Notes: generated from the sequence alone by a model not told the origin. A DNA stretch of 64,000 nucleotides from Kocuria carniphila (GCF_004136555.1 NZ_NOIT01000005.1:116496-180495), one strand, 5' to 3'. Shown: positions 8,483 through 17,503, counted from the first letter of the stretch. A program made the numbers and translations.

Positions 8483-8940
8483 GTGTTGCTCCTAGTGGGT
8501 GTCCCCACGGCCGCGAGGAGCCGCGGGGTTTGAGTTACCCACGAACATGAGTCGCGCGAAGTGGCACGACTGCGCCTGGGCAGCCTCTGCTCGAGGACGA
8601 CGGCGTCGCCGACGAGTGCAACGTGGCCCTGAACCCAACCCTGAGAGCGGACGTCTGACATTTCCCACAAAGAGGTGTGGACGGATCGCCGTTGATTTGG
8701 TGAATTCTGCCTTCATGGACCCCGGACCCTGAATCGGGTGCATGGTTGGATCCTCCAGGGTGCACTCCACGCTCTCGGTCCCAAAGATGAGAAGCCCTAG
8801 AGGGCACCCTGGAGAGGTTGCGAGTGATGACGATCACTCTACAACTGTCGAGTCCGACTGCCAAGGTTTTTAGGGGTGGCCTAACGGGTGTCTGGGTTAG
8901 TGGTGTACACCTGACCTCGTAATGAGGGGGCTTTCAGCTC
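8483..8940. other. 458-base intergenic stretch with a spaced inverted repeat
   Basis: No gene is supported here; the frames are short, arginine-rich shadows. The only structure is an 11-bp inverted repeat, CTCCAGGGTGC at 8753-8763 and its complement at 8804-8814, 40 bases apart. It could be a looped regulator site or a weak transcript hairpin. Confidence 0.4.
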
Positions 8941-9771
8941 CTACAGCTGTTGCAACCGGAGGTAAGTGTTCGAGTCCGGCTCTGCGGAGAACACCAGCAT
9001 TTGCAGACCCGGCTCAGAAGTGAGATCCATCGCGAGGTAGGAAAGATCGAGATCCCCCACGCTCGGGTGATGCACGCTCTTGAGGCCAGTGCGATGTTCG
9101 CGCACGTCGTGGGACCCCCACAGTTCGTGGAACAAATCGCTGCGGAATGACAGTTCGTCCACAAGCTCGCGTAGCTGTTGGTCATAGGGGGACCGCCCGG
9201 CTTCGGCACGAAGCAGCGCAACGATCTGGTGGGTGTTGGCGTCCCAATCTCGATAGAACGTCCGAGCCTTGGGCTCGAGAAATAGGAAGCGCGCGGCATT
9301 CACCGGGATTTGGTCGTCCATGAACATCTCCGAGAACAGAGCCCTACCCAAGCGGTTGGTGGCCACCGCATCCAGCCGCCCGTTCTGCACGAACACGGGA
9401 ACGGTCGACATTGCGTCTATGGTCTGCTGCAGGACAGGATCTGAAGGAACGGTCCGTTCCGGGCGTCTGCGGGGCGGGCGAGCCCGGATGGTTGCCGACC
9501 GGATGAGCGCCTCAAGATGAGAGTGCTCCGCATCATCCAGCTGGAGTGCGCGGCTGATCCCATTGATCACGGGCCCCGAGACGCCCTTGACGTTGCCCCG
9601 TTCCAAGCGCTTGTAGTACTCGGAACTGATGCCTGCGAGTAAGGCGACCTCTTCGCGTCGCAACCCAGGCACGCGGCGTCGTCCCCCGAAGTCCGGGAGG
9701 CCCGCCCGCTGGAGATTGAGCTTGGCCCGCCGCGAGACGAGGAACTGGGTAAGGTCATCCTGCTGGTCCAC
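8941..9771 (-). CDS. XRE-family regulator with MmyB-like ligand-binding domain
   Basis: 276 residues. Residues about 5-90 form a Cro/C1-type HTH with the diagnostic RRVPGLRREEVALLAGIS and YYKRLERG motifs; the rest is the MmyB-like PAS-type ligand-binding domain (VQNGRLDAVATNRLGRALF, RTFYRDWDANTHQIVALLR, and the late HHPSVGDLDL motif). In Streptomyces such proteins control nearby SDR-type oxidoreductases. The gene is divergent from the SDR at 9917, which fits that pattern. Intergenic AACCAGA and TCTGGTT half-sites could be its operator. Confidence 0.9.
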   Translation of the reverse strand: MDQQDDLTQFLVSRRAKLNLQRAGLPDFGGRRRVPGLRREEVALLAGISSEYYKRLERGNVKGVSGPVINGISRALQLDDAEHSHLEALIRSATIRARPPRRRPERTVPSDPVLQQTIDAMSTVPVFVQNGRLDAVATNRLGRALFSEMFMDDQIPVNAARFLFLEPKARTFYRDWDANTHQIVALLRAEAGRSPYDQQLRELVDELSFRSDLFHELWGSHDVREHRTGLKSVHHPSVGDLDLSYLAMDLTSEPGLQMLVFSAEPDSNTYLRLQQL

Positions 9772-9916
9772 GAGATTGAACGTACCCCATGCTTGCCGAA
9801 CCAGAGGGGTCCTGGCGGGGCACCTCTTATAGGGGTCTGGTTAGTTCGGGCGCGCACCGGTTGACTGGGATACCCGGTCGCTCACCAGGCGACTTCTCCG
9901 ACCGAAAGGCATCACC

Positions 9917-10756
9917 ATGAGCAACGTTTGGTTCATCACCGGAGCCGCCCGCGGCATGGGCATCGACCTGGCCAAGGCCGCGCTCGACGCCGGTCACAAC
10001 GTTGTCGGGACGGCTCGCGACGCCGCCCGGGTCACCCAGGCGATCGGTGAGCACGAGAATCTGCTGGCCCTGTCCTTGGATGTCACCCAATCGTCCGACT
10101 CCGAGGCTGCCGTGCAGGCCGCGGTGGAACGCTTCGGGAGTATCGACGTGCTGGTCAACAACGCGGGCAATTTCTACGCGGGGTTCTTCGAGGAGATCAG
10201 CGATGAGCAGATGCGCCGTCAGATGGAGACCAACTTCTTCGGCCCGCTGAACGTGACCCGCGCGATTCTTCCGGTAATGCGCAAGCAGCGTGGTGGGCAC
10301 GTCTTCACCATTACCTCTGCCGCGGGCATCATCGGCCAGGAATTCTGCGCGGCCTACGCATCGTCGAAGTTCGCGCTGGAGGGCTGGATGGAATCGCTGC
10401 GCTTCGACTTGGAGCCGTTCGGCATCCACACGACCATCGTGGAACCCGGTTTCTTCCGAACCGAGCTCCTGGTCGAGGAGGCCTCCACGAACTGGCCGGC
10501 GCTGTCCATCGACGATTACAAGGAGCGCACGGCCCAAACCATTGAGAACTGGAAGGGCATGAACGGCCAGCAGCCCGGCGATCCCGCCAAGCTCGGCGCC
10601 GCGCTCGTCACGCTGGCGAACCTGGAGACCCCTCCGCTGCGATTCGTTGCGGGTGAGGACGTCGTGGCCGGCGTCGAGGAGAAGGCGCAGACGCTACTGG
10701 ACCAGGTGGCGGCGCACCGGGAGCTGTCTTCGTCCATGGCACTCGAAAATGCGTAG
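9917..10756 (+). CDS. Short-chain dehydrogenase/reductase (SDR)
   Basis: 279 residues, classical SDR: TGAARGMG cofactor motif at residues 8-15, NNAG near 83-86, catalytic Ser in ITSAAG and the YASSK catalytic pair near residues 152-156, then the substrate loop PGFFRTELL. The shape and ending match the subgroup annotated as SDR oxidoreductase controlled by MmyB-type regulators. The cofactor is probably NADP(H), since an Arg follows in the glycine-rich loop (TGAAR). AAAGG precedes the ATG. Target of the divergent XRE regulator (inference). Confidence 0.9.
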   Translation: MSNVWFITGAARGMGIDLAKAALDAGHNVVGTARDAARVTQAIGEHENLLALSLDVTQSSDSEAAVQAAVERFGSIDVLVNNAGNFYAGFFEEISDEQMRRQMETNFFGPLNVTRAILPVMRKQRGGHVFTITSAAGIIGQEFCAAYASSKFALEGWMESLRFDLEPFGIHTTIVEPGFFRTELLVEEASTNWPALSIDDYKERTAQTIENWKGMNGQQPGDPAKLGAALVTLANLETPPLRFVAGEDVVAGVEEKAQTLLDQVAAHRELSSSMALENA

Positions 10757-10833
10757 ATGTCAGTGAGGAGCCTCGGTGACATTTATGGCAGGGGATCGCT
10801 TCTCAGGAGGCCCAGATCTCGCGAACCGAAGCC

Positions 10834-11277
10834 TCAGATGTCGTCTCGCGATGCGACTCGCCGACGGCGACCGGGGATGCCCCCGGCCCACAATGCGCCG
10901 GCAATCAACAGGGGTTGCCCGAAAAGTCGCGCCAGTCGCTTGCCGTCCGTGTCCAGCCCGAAGGCATCCGTGCCCTCCACGTACTGCGCGATATTGCCCG
11001 GGAAGATCAGCACATAGAACGTGGCCAGCGCGATACCCACCACTCGACGATGCTTGGGTAGGGCCAACATGGCCGCACCGAGCGAAATCTCCACCACTCC
11101 GGAACCCAGCACCACCAGGTCGTGATCCACAGGCATCCAGTCCGGAACCTGCGCCTGAAACTCATCGCGCGCGAACGTCATGTGGGAGATCCCGGCGAAC
11201 GTCATGAAGGAGCCGAGGACAACGCGGGTGATCGTCTGGGAGCGCTCGCGGGCGGAGCGGCGGCGGAGAGAAGACAT
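10834..11277 (-). CDS. DoxX-like membrane protein
   Basis: 147 residues with four hydrophobic segments: about residues 18-35 (RVVLGSFMTFAGISHM), 52-72, 78-97 (VGIALATFYVLIFPGNIAQY) and 118-133. The pattern, including the HM-F-AR-F stretch after helix 1 and the PGNIAQY stretch in helix 3, matches the DoxX/MauE-like superfamily of small membrane proteins linked to redox or quinone functions. The exact role is not known. Confidence 0.75.
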   Translation of the reverse strand: MSSLRRRSARERSQTITRVVLGSFMTFAGISHMTFARDEFQAQVPDWMPVDHDLVVLGSGVVEISLGAAMLALPKHRRVVGIALATFYVLIFPGNIAQYVEGTDAFGLDTDGKRLARLFGQPLLIAGALWAGGIPGRRRRVASRDDI

Positions 11278-11407
11278 ACAGCGAACCTACTTCGAGTGGT
11301 GGGGGAGCGGATGCAAGGTGACGTGGGTCGGAAGGCAGGCCGGAGCGGCGGCGGGCGGCGCGTGCCCGCTCAGAGCGAGACCGCGCCGCCCAACTCCATT
11401 GAGAGAT

Positions 11408-11827
11408 TTACTCGTCAGTGACGCGCAGCTCGACCTCGATGTTGCCGCGAGTCGCATTGGAGTACGGGCAGACCTGGTGCGCCTGTTCGACCAGTTCCCG
11501 AGCTTCGTCTTCGGGCAGGTTGGGGATGACGGCCTCGAGGACCACGGACAGGCCAAAGCCCTCGCCTTCCTTGCCGATGCTTACCTGGGCGCCCACGGCG
11601 GAATCGCCCAGGTCCTTCTTCGCGGACTTGGCCACCATCTGTAAGGCCGAGTGGAAGCACGCGGCGTACCCGGCGGCGAACAGCTGCTCGGGGTTGCTGC
11701 CGTTGCCGCTGCCACCCATTTCCTTGGGCGGGGCCAGGTCGATGGAGACGCGGTCGTCGCTGGTGCTGACGTGGCCGGAGCGGCCGTCGCCGGTGCTCAG
11801 GGCTTCTGCGGTGTACATCGGTTCCAT
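11408..11827 (-). CDS. ohr: Organic hydroperoxide resistance protein, Ohr
   Basis: 139 residues of the OsmC/Ohr family. The two redox cysteines are present: Cys57 in GYAACFHSAL and Cys120 in AHQVCPYSNATRGN; the second is the Ohr signature. The enzyme reduces organic and fatty-acid hydroperoxides in the cytoplasm using dithiols. It is divergent from the OhrR-type MarR regulator at 11910 with an 82-base spacer. Length and motifs are normal. Confidence 0.95.
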   Translation of the reverse strand: MEPMYTAEALSTGDGRSGHVSTSDDRVSIDLAPPKEMGGSGNGSNPEQLFAAGYAACFHSALQMVAKSAKKDLGDSAVGAQVSIGKEGEGFGLSVVLEAVIPNLPEDEARELVEQAHQVCPYSNATRGNIEVELRVTDE

Positions 11828-11860
11828 GATGTCTCCTTCTGTTGTTGAGATGACACAACT

Positions 11861-11874
11861 ATATTGCGCACAAT
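11861..11874. promoter_or_regulatory. Probable OhrR operator between ohr and ohrR
   Basis: The intergenic spacer holds the dyad ATATTGCGCACAAT, in which ATTG and CAAT half-sites face each other. OhrR operators are short AT-rich palindromes of this kind, and the site lies 34 bases from ohr and 36 from ohrR, where it could block both promoters. Confidence 0.5.
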
Positions 11875-11909
11875 CTAAATGTGTCCAGGGTTCTTGCTAA
11901 AATTCCCCT

Positions 11910-12356
11910 GTGACCGCCTCGACCTCTCCGCTGGATCTCGACAACCAGCTGTGTTTCGCCCTCTACCGCGCCAGCCATGCCGTGGTGCGCGCCTACAAAT
12001 CTGAGCTCGACCAACTGGGTCTGACGTACCCGCAGTACCTGGTCATGCTCGCGCTCTGGCAGGAAAGCAAGCCGCAGGGCGTGGGCCAGCTCGGAGACCT
12101 CCTCGGCCTGGACAGTGGCACCCTCACCCCGGTGCTGCGCCGACTCGAGCAGCGCGGGCTCGTGGTTCGGCGCCGCGACGAGCACGACGAACGACGCCGC
12201 TTGATCGGCCTCACTGATGCCGGTCGCGATCTCCGCGCGCTCGCCGAGAAGGTTCCCGAGAAGATTGCGGCGCGGTTCCCCATGCAGGGGAAGGACTATC
12301 ACCAGCTGATGGCGCAGCTCGGGGACATTGCTCAGGCGTTCGACAGTGACCGCTGA
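11910..12356 (+). CDS. ohrR: OhrR-type MarR regulator (organic peroxide sensor)
   Basis: 148 residues from GTG. The N-terminal LDNQLCFALYRASHAV carries Cys15, the peroxide-sensing cysteine of OhrR proteins, followed by the LTYPQYLVMLALWE-like segment and the winged helix with SGTLTPVLRRLEQRGLVVRRRD. Oxidation of Cys15 releases DNA and induces ohr. The divergent arrangement with ohr and the shared spacer support this. Confidence 0.95.
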   Translation: MTASTSPLDLDNQLCFALYRASHAVVRAYKSELDQLGLTYPQYLVMLALWQESKPQGVGQLGDLLGLDSGTLTPVLRRLEQRGLVVRRRDEHDERRRLIGLTDAGRDLRALAEKVPEKIAARFPMQGKDYHQLMAQLGDIAQAFDSDR

Positions 12357-12423
12357 ACTTCTGACGTCCGGTGAATGTGATCGCGGGCAGCTGCTTCTCG
12401 GTCGCGAATGAAAGGCTTGAGTC

Positions 12424-13263
12424 ATGACTCACCACGTACTTCTGGCCGGTTGCGGTGATCTCGGCACTGCCCTGGGGCAGCGACTTGTGCAGCGCGGTTG
12501 GCGCGCCACGGGGGTACGACGCCGCCCCGATCACCTTCCGGCGGAGATCTCACCTTTCGCTCTGGATCTGATGGATCCGGGAACAGTTGCGTTGCCGTCG
12601 GCTGATGCCGTGGTCATCACTCTGACCGCCGACGGTCGCGACGTAGATGCCTATGAACGTACATATTTGGGCGCGTTGCGAGGCTTGCATCGCGCACTGC
12701 GCTCCGGTGAAAGTGCGCCCAAGCGCGTAGTGCTGGTGTCCTCGACCGGGGTGCTGGGTGGCGGTGACGGAAAGGTTGTGACGGAAGAGACGCCGCCTTC
12801 ACCTGAGCGGGACACCGCCCGTGTGCTGCTGGCGGCAGAAGAGCTGGCGGCGGAACTGTTCCCCGGTCTGGTGATCGTTCGACCGGCGGGGATTTATGGG
12901 CCGGGACGGACGTCGTTGATCGACCGAGTGCGCCGGGGCGATGCTCTGGCTCATAACCGCATGACTAATCGGATCCATCGGGACGATCTGGTGACTGTGC
13001 TGCAGTCGGTGTTGGAGTCTCCCGAGCCACCCGTGTTGCTGCATGCCGTGGACACCGAACCCGCGATGCTGGGCGATGTGGCCGCGCACATTGCCGGGTT
13101 GCTGGGTGTCCCCGTGCCTCCGGACAGCTCCTCAACTTCTGGCGGCGCGCCTCGGGGCAAAGTGCTGGACGCATCTCTGATGCACCGATTTGTGGGGGAA
13201 CTCCGGTACCCCACCTACCGCGAAGGGTATGACGCGCTGCTGTCCTCCGGAGAGTCTGCGTGA
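12424..13263 (+). CDS. NAD(P)-dependent epimerase/dehydratase-family protein (YeeZ-like SDR)
   Basis: 279 residues. The N-terminal Rossmann motif AGCGDLGTALGQRL (residues 8-21) is the atypical GxGxxG of the extended SDR a5/YeeZ group; VVLVSSTGVLG and RPAGIYGPGR follow the family. The catalytic YxxxK is not obvious, as in other members of this subgroup. Substrate unknown. It overlaps the next gene by GTGA. Confidence 0.8.
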   Translation: MTHHVLLAGCGDLGTALGQRLVQRGWRATGVRRRPDHLPAEISPFALDLMDPGTVALPSADAVVITLTADGRDVDAYERTYLGALRGLHRALRSGESAPKRVVLVSSTGVLGGGDGKVVTEETPPSPERDTARVLLAAEELAAELFPGLVIVRPAGIYGPGRTSLIDRVRRGDALAHNRMTNRIHRDDLVTVLQSVLESPEPPVLLHAVDTEPAMLGDVAAHIAGLLGVPVPPDSSSTSGGAPRGKVLDASLMHRFVGELRYPTYREGYDALLSSGESA

Positions 13264-13670
13264 CGGTGCACTGGCTGCTGCCGATTAATCCGGCCGCGCA
13301 CCTGGAGTTCCAGCCGACGGATTGGCTGACCCGTTCCGATGCCACCGCCGTGTGGGAGGCCATCGGGTGCTCGCAGCAGATCGATCGGTGGTGTCTGCGG
13401 AGCGGTTATCGGAGCATGCGGGCCGGTGATGTGATCTGGGCGTACCTGTCCAAGCGGCAGGAGGTGTGCGCCGTCGGCGTGGTGCGGTCGGTATCCGAGG
13501 AGGCTGATGGCTGGTATGTATACGTCAATTGGGATACGAATCGGACGGCTCAGCTGTGCCGCGAGCCGATCCCACGGGCGGAGTTCGGGCAGGTGCCCAT
13601 GTCGACGTGCCGGGCGAACGATACAGCGGCGGCTGTCTTGAAAAAGTCCTACGAATCTCTGCCTTCTTGA
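13260..13670 (+). CDS. EVE/PUA-like fold protein
   Basis: 136 residues from a GTG that overlaps the upstream stop (GTGA). The pattern of RMRAGDVIWAYLSKRQEVCAVGVV-like segments (here SMRAGDVIWAYLSKRQEV, about residues 57-74) resembles EVE domains, PUA-like modules that bind modified bases or RNA. A short WDTNR segment and a C-terminal helix complete the domain. It is co-transcribed with the epimerase-like gene. Assignment is by fold pattern only. Confidence 0.5.
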   Translation: MTVHWLLPINPAAHLEFQPTDWLTRSDATAVWEAIGCSQQIDRWCLRSGYRSMRAGDVIWAYLSKRQEVCAVGVVRSVSEEADGWYVYVNWDTNRTAQLCREPIPRAEFGQVPMSTCRANDTAAAVLKKSYESLPS

Positions 13671-13738
13671 ATCCCTGTCCTCGCGGGCCTCACCGAACGA
13701 GCGCGGGGCGGGATCAAGGGCCGCCCCAGGGCCCGCGA

Positions 13739-14614
13739 TTACTCCCCTGTCCACCCCTGCCTCATCGCCTGAACGATCACGGCCGCGATGTGGCCCACGG
13801 CAGCATGAGCGAGGGGCTGCTGCTGGGCAGCGCGTGCGGAGCGGGTCATCACACTGATGATCACCGGAGGCTCACCGGGATGGGTGACCGCGCCCGCTTC
13901 ATGGCGGTACGGCCCCCAAGTGCCGGTCTTGCCGGCAACCTCCACGCCGTCGTAATCGAACCCGCTCGCCAACCGATGTCGAAAGAGCTGCTGCCCCAGG
14001 ACGGCCCGCATCCAGGAGCAGAGCTCCGGAGTCGCAAGCTGATTGGTCCACAGCCGCTCCAGAATTGAGCGCAGGTCAGAGGCGGAGGTGACGCTGAAGA
14101 GCTGCAGGTCGGTCTTCTCTGACGTGAACATTTCCAATTCATTGGGCCAGAGATCGTCGCCTGTCGTCAGTTCCCTGCGGGAGAAGTCCTGCCGCCCGGT
14201 GTCGACGATGCTTGTGGCATCGGCGCCCCAGGTGTTCAGTTTCTCCTGGATGTACTCGGCCCCTAGATCGGACCAGATCCAGTGGGCTGCCGTGTTGTCC
14301 GAGACGATCAGCATGGACCGCACCAGATCCCGGTAGCTGAGTTCCACAGGATCATCGCTGAGCGAGAGTCCCGTCGGCCCGTCCCGGCGGACGTGTTCGT
14401 CGACCAGTATTCGGCGGCGCGGATCCACGATCCCCTCCGCGGTCGCCTCCAGCCAGGCCGCCGCCACGATGAGCTTGTACGTGGAACCCGCAGTCCAGGG
14501 AACATCGGCGCGCACGTCGAACCGTGTTCCGGTGCCAAGGTGACGGGCGCTGACGGTGAACTCGACAGCGGCGTCGTCGGCGATCTGTTCCAGTGAGTCC
14601 TCGAGCCACGTCAT
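13739..14614 (-). CDS. Class A beta-lactamase-related serine hydrolase without signal peptide
   Basis: 291 residues from ATG 14614, which overlaps the LysR stop (ATGA); the open frame upstream to 14659 lies inside the LysR gene. All three serine penicillin-recognising motifs are visible: S44-TYK47, S105-D-N107 and K229-T-G231. I see no clear E-x-x-x-N omega-loop motif, so hydrolytic beta-lactamase activity is uncertain. There is no signal peptide, unusual for an enzyme meeting beta-lactams. It is co-transcribed with a LysR regulator and faces a MecA-like PBP gene, which hints at a shared cell-wall or beta-lactam role. Confidence 0.8.
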   Translation of the reverse strand: MTWLEDSLEQIADDAAVEFTVSARHLGTGTRFDVRADVPWTAGSTYKLIVAAAWLEATAEGIVDPRRRILVDEHVRRDGPTGLSLSDDPVELSYRDLVRSMLIVSDNTAAHWIWSDLGAEYIQEKLNTWGADATSIVDTGRQDFSRRELTTGDDLWPNELEMFTSEKTDLQLFSVTSASDLRSILERLWTNQLATPELCSWMRAVLGQQLFRHRLASGFDYDGVEVAGKTGTWGPYRHEAGAVTHPGEPPVIISVMTRSARAAQQQPLAHAAVGHIAAVIVQAMRQGWTGE

Positions 14615-15453
14615 GAGTGATCCTGGTGGTCGAATACCGCGGTGAAGGCTTCCGCCCATCCAGCGTCGTCCCGAATGGTGGGCTGAACAACGAGCTGAAA
14701 TCCAGCCCGTAGCAGGGCGGAATCAACGCGCCGACCTGTGCACCCGGGAACCTCGCGGCCCAGGTTGAGCACGCACCCGCCTCGGGCGATGACATTGAAC
14801 GCGGCCACATCGTCCTCGACTTCGGTGAGGGCTGCCGCGGCCCCGGCACGATGCACACCGTCCTGGACTTCTTGCGCCACGGCAGTGTTCCAGCGACGCG
14901 GTGAAACGCCAAGTTCTGGCCCCGCCGCCGTGCGCAACTGTGCGGCCGTGGTGATGGCGCCCCCGCGCCGGGTAGTCCACAGCGTCACCTGCGCTGCTGC
15001 GCCAACCAGCGGCTTCACACCGGTGAACAGGGCCGGGGTGACGACGACGCCGGCGGCCAACGCTCCCGAACGCACGTCCGCTAGGCACTGGGCGCTCGAG
15101 CCGCGCACGGCGGTCACTGGTTGCAGCCGTTGAATGAGTGCAAGAGCAAACTCTTGGGGAACCTCGTGGGCGATCCCGAGCAACGGAACCGCTCGATCGC
15201 GGGTGGCCACGAAGTCCTGCTCGGCCCTGATCAGAGTGCGAGCTCGCATCAGAGCCGTCTCGCCATCTCGGGTGAGAGTCACGCCGGAGCCAGATCGAAT
15301 GAACAGTTGGCATCTCAGCACGGTTTCAAGCTGTCGAATGGCCTGCGACAACGCTGGTTGACTCATCCCAAGTTGCTCCGCTGCGCGACCGAAATGCAGG
15401 TGCTCACTCACCGCCACGAAACACGAAGCGAGCCGAGTCATATTGACCGCCAC
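14611..15453 (-). CDS. LysR family transcriptional regulator
   Basis: 280 residues from GTG 15453 with AAGGAG six bases upstream. The N-terminal HTH is typical (TRLASCFVAVSEHLHFGRAAEQLGMSQPALSQAIRQLE within residues 6-44), followed by the two-lobed effector-binding domain. It overlaps the beta-lactamase-like gene downstream and is divergent from the PBP gene at 15530, so it probably controls both. Three near-identical repeats in the spacer are candidate binding sites. Confidence 0.9.
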   Translation of the reverse strand: MAVNMTRLASCFVAVSEHLHFGRAAEQLGMSQPALSQAIRQLETVLRCQLFIRSGSGVTLTRDGETALMRARTLIRAEQDFVATRDRAVPLLGIAHEVPQEFALALIQRLQPVTAVRGSSAQCLADVRSGALAAGVVVTPALFTGVKPLVGAAAQVTLWTTRRGGAITTAAQLRTAAGPELGVSPRRWNTAVAQEVQDGVHRAGAAAALTEVEDDVAAFNVIARGGCVLNLGREVPGCTGRRVDSALLRAGFQLVVQPTIRDDAGWAEAFTAVFDHQDHS

Positions 15454-15498
15454 GATAACTCCTTACTTATGGATATTGGCCACTCATCATATTGGACC
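15440..15498. promoter_or_regulatory. Triple direct repeat in the LysR/PBP divergent region
   Basis: ATATTGACC (15440-15448), ATATTGGCC (15473-15481) and ATATTGGACC (15489-15498) repeat on one strand with spacings of 33 and 16 bases. LysR regulators commonly bind two or more half-sites in such divergent regions. Confidence 0.4.
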
Positions 15499-15529
15499 TA
15501 TGGAGGCGGCGGATCCTAGGTTCAGAAGC

Positions 15530-17458
15530 ATGGAATCCACCAACCGACGAACCTTCCTCACATGGTCCGGGCTGGGGCTTGCAACCGTATCCGCCGCGAT
15601 GCTCAGTTCTTGTTCTGCAGCGCGATCAGCTAGCCCCACCACGGTTGCGGATCAGTTGGCCACGGCGCTGCACGAGGGCGATATCGCGGGGGTGCCCATG
15701 GTGTCGACCCCTCCGGACACTCGAGCGTTCCTGGCTGAGCGGATGAAGGGCTCACAGCGCCCGAACGTTGAAGTCCTTGGGGCGGATGAAAGCGATGAAG
15801 GGGCGAGCGCGCGGCTCGGTTTCACCTGGCCGTCGTTCGACCCGGGGCAGTCATGGAGTTATGAGTCGCAAGCGCAGCTCGTGAAGATTGACGGTGAGTG
15901 GCGGGTTCGGTGGGAGGATTCGATCCTGCACCCCGAACTTGAGGAGGGGCAGGGCTTGGCCTTGGCCACCATTCCTGGTGAGCGCGCGCGAATACTTGGC
16001 CAGAACGACGTCGCTCTGGTGTCCAACCAGCACGTTCACCTCCCCGGGATCAACAAGGAGGGCTTGACGGATGAGCAGGCCGCGGCGTCCGCTAAGAAGC
16101 TCGCCGCTGTACTCGATATCGACCCCGAGGGTTATCAGGAGAAGGTCGCTGCCTACGGCCCGGAAGCGTTCGTCGATGCCCTGACGTTGCGACGGTCAGA
16201 TTTCCTCAAGCTGGACTCTGCGGCGCTGAAGACCATTACCGGCTATGAGGCAATGACCACCACCATGCCGCTTTCGCTCGACCGCGGTTTCGCCACCGCG
16301 GTGTTGGGAACGGTGCGCCAACCGTCCGCGGAGGACATTGAGACGCGGGGTGACGCGGTAAAAGATGCCGAATGGATCGGTGCGGGAGGGCTCCAAGAGG
16401 CCTTCGACGAAAAACTTCGCGCGGCGCCGTCGTTCCGGGTGACGATCCGGGAACTGGACGGCTCCGCACCGCCGATGTCCCAGGGGCCGTTATGGGAACA
16501 AAAGATGCCCGAGGAGACACCCCTCAGAACGACTATCGATGTGGATCTGCAAAAGGCGGCCGAACGCATCATCAAGAACACCGACAGCCCCAGCGCAATC
16601 GTGGCGGTGCAACCCTCTACCGGCGACATTCTCGCGGCGGCCTCCGGTCCGGAGGACAACGCGTACCCGACCGCCACGATCGGCCAGTACGCGCCGGGGT
16701 CCACTTTCAAGATTGCGACGGCGCTCGCGATGCTTCGTCACGGTGACTCGCCTCAATCCACTGTGCAGTGCTCGGAGTCCATCACCGTGGATGGCCAGAC
16801 TTTCAAGAACGCAGGAACCTACCTGCCGGATCATCTGGGCGACATTTCTCTCCGGGAGGCGATCGCGCAGAGTTGCAATACCGCGTTGATCGACAAACAC
16901 GATTCCGTGAGTCAGGGGGATCTCGCCACCGCCGGCGAAGCACTGGGCATTGGGGCGGATTGGGATATCGGTATTCCCGCGTACTCGGGCAACATTCCGC
17001 GCGACGATGCAGGCACCGAGCATGCGGCGTCGATGATTGGCCAGGGCAGGATTCAGACCTCTCCGCTGGGCATGGCGGTTTTTGCCGCGAGCGTGGTTCG
17101 GGGGCGTGCGGTGTGTCCGCAGCTGGTGCCCGAAGAGAAACCCGCCCGAGAGCTGCCATCGGATCCGACCGAACAGGAAGCGGAACAACTCCGAGAACTC
17201 ATGCGCGCCGTGGTCACAGAAGGGCACCTCGACCGACTGAACAACCACCCGGGCGGAGAGGTCCTGGGCAAGACCGGCACCGCGGAGTTCGGTAAACCTG
17301 ACCCTGCCCGGGGTGGTTTTCCTCGGACTCATTCATGGGTGATCGTGGCGCAGGGCGACCTCGCGTTCTCCGTGTTTATCGAGGACGGGGACTACGGTTC
17401 CGTCACCGGTGCGCCGCTGGCCAAGGAGTTCCTGGATGCGGCGTACGAGGCGCGGTAA
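15530..17458 (+). CDS. MecA-like penicillin-binding lipoprotein (transpeptidase)
   Basis: 642 residues from ATG 15530; upstream in-frame codons (15443, 15500) would precede the signal peptide. The start is NRRTFLTWSGLGLA followed by a lipobox LSSC, so it is a lipoprotein anchored at Cys28, possibly Tat-exported. Residues about 35-150 resemble the NTF2-like N-terminal domain of MecA-type PBPs. The transpeptidase domain has S391-TFK394, S448-C-N450 and K581-T-G583. Such class B PBPs cross-link peptidoglycan outside the membrane, and relatives confer low beta-lactam affinity. It is divergent from a LysR regulator and a beta-lactamase-like gene. Confidence 0.85.
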   Translation: MESTNRRTFLTWSGLGLATVSAAMLSSCSAARSASPTTVADQLATALHEGDIAGVPMVSTPPDTRAFLAERMKGSQRPNVEVLGADESDEGASARLGFTWPSFDPGQSWSYESQAQLVKIDGEWRVRWEDSILHPELEEGQGLALATIPGERARILGQNDVALVSNQHVHLPGINKEGLTDEQAAASAKKLAAVLDIDPEGYQEKVAAYGPEAFVDALTLRRSDFLKLDSAALKTITGYEAMTTTMPLSLDRGFATAVLGTVRQPSAEDIETRGDAVKDAEWIGAGGLQEAFDEKLRAAPSFRVTIRELDGSAPPMSQGPLWEQKMPEETPLRTTIDVDLQKAAERIIKNTDSPSAIVAVQPSTGDILAAASGPEDNAYPTATIGQYAPGSTFKIATALAMLRHGDSPQSTVQCSESITVDGQTFKNAGTYLPDHLGDISLREAIAQSCNTALIDKHDSVSQGDLATAGEALGIGADWDIGIPAYSGNIPRDDAGTEHAASMIGQGRIQTSPLGMAVFAASVVRGRAVCPQLVPEEKPARELPSDPTEQEAEQLRELMRAVVTEGHLDRLNNHPGGEVLGKTGTAEFGKPDPARGGFPRTHSWVIVAQGDLAFSVFIEDGDYGSVTGAPLAKEFLDAAYEAR

Positions 17459-17467
17459 TCCGCTGAT

Positions 17468-17503
17468 GGGGTCTCGTACCTGGATGATGTGGAACGAGAC
17501 CCC
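17468..17503. terminator. Bidirectional terminator between PBP and erm
   Basis: A perfect 10-bp stem, GGGGTCTCGT (17468-17477) with its complement at 17494-17503, lies between the convergent PBP and erm genes. There is no clear T run, so strength is uncertain. Confidence 0.65.

Noticed and set aside
8492..8864. Short open frames on both strands
   Set aside because: Arg- and Ser-rich, overlapping each other, without ribosome sites or family resemblance.
15443..15529. Upstream start of the PBP gene at 15443
   Set aside because: The extra 29 residues would precede the lipoprotein signal and overlap the LysR gene start.
16490..17332. Long minus-strand open frame opposite the PBP gene
   Set aside because: Shadow frame created by GC-rich codons; composition is Arg/Gly/His rich and the opposite strand has clear PBP motifs.
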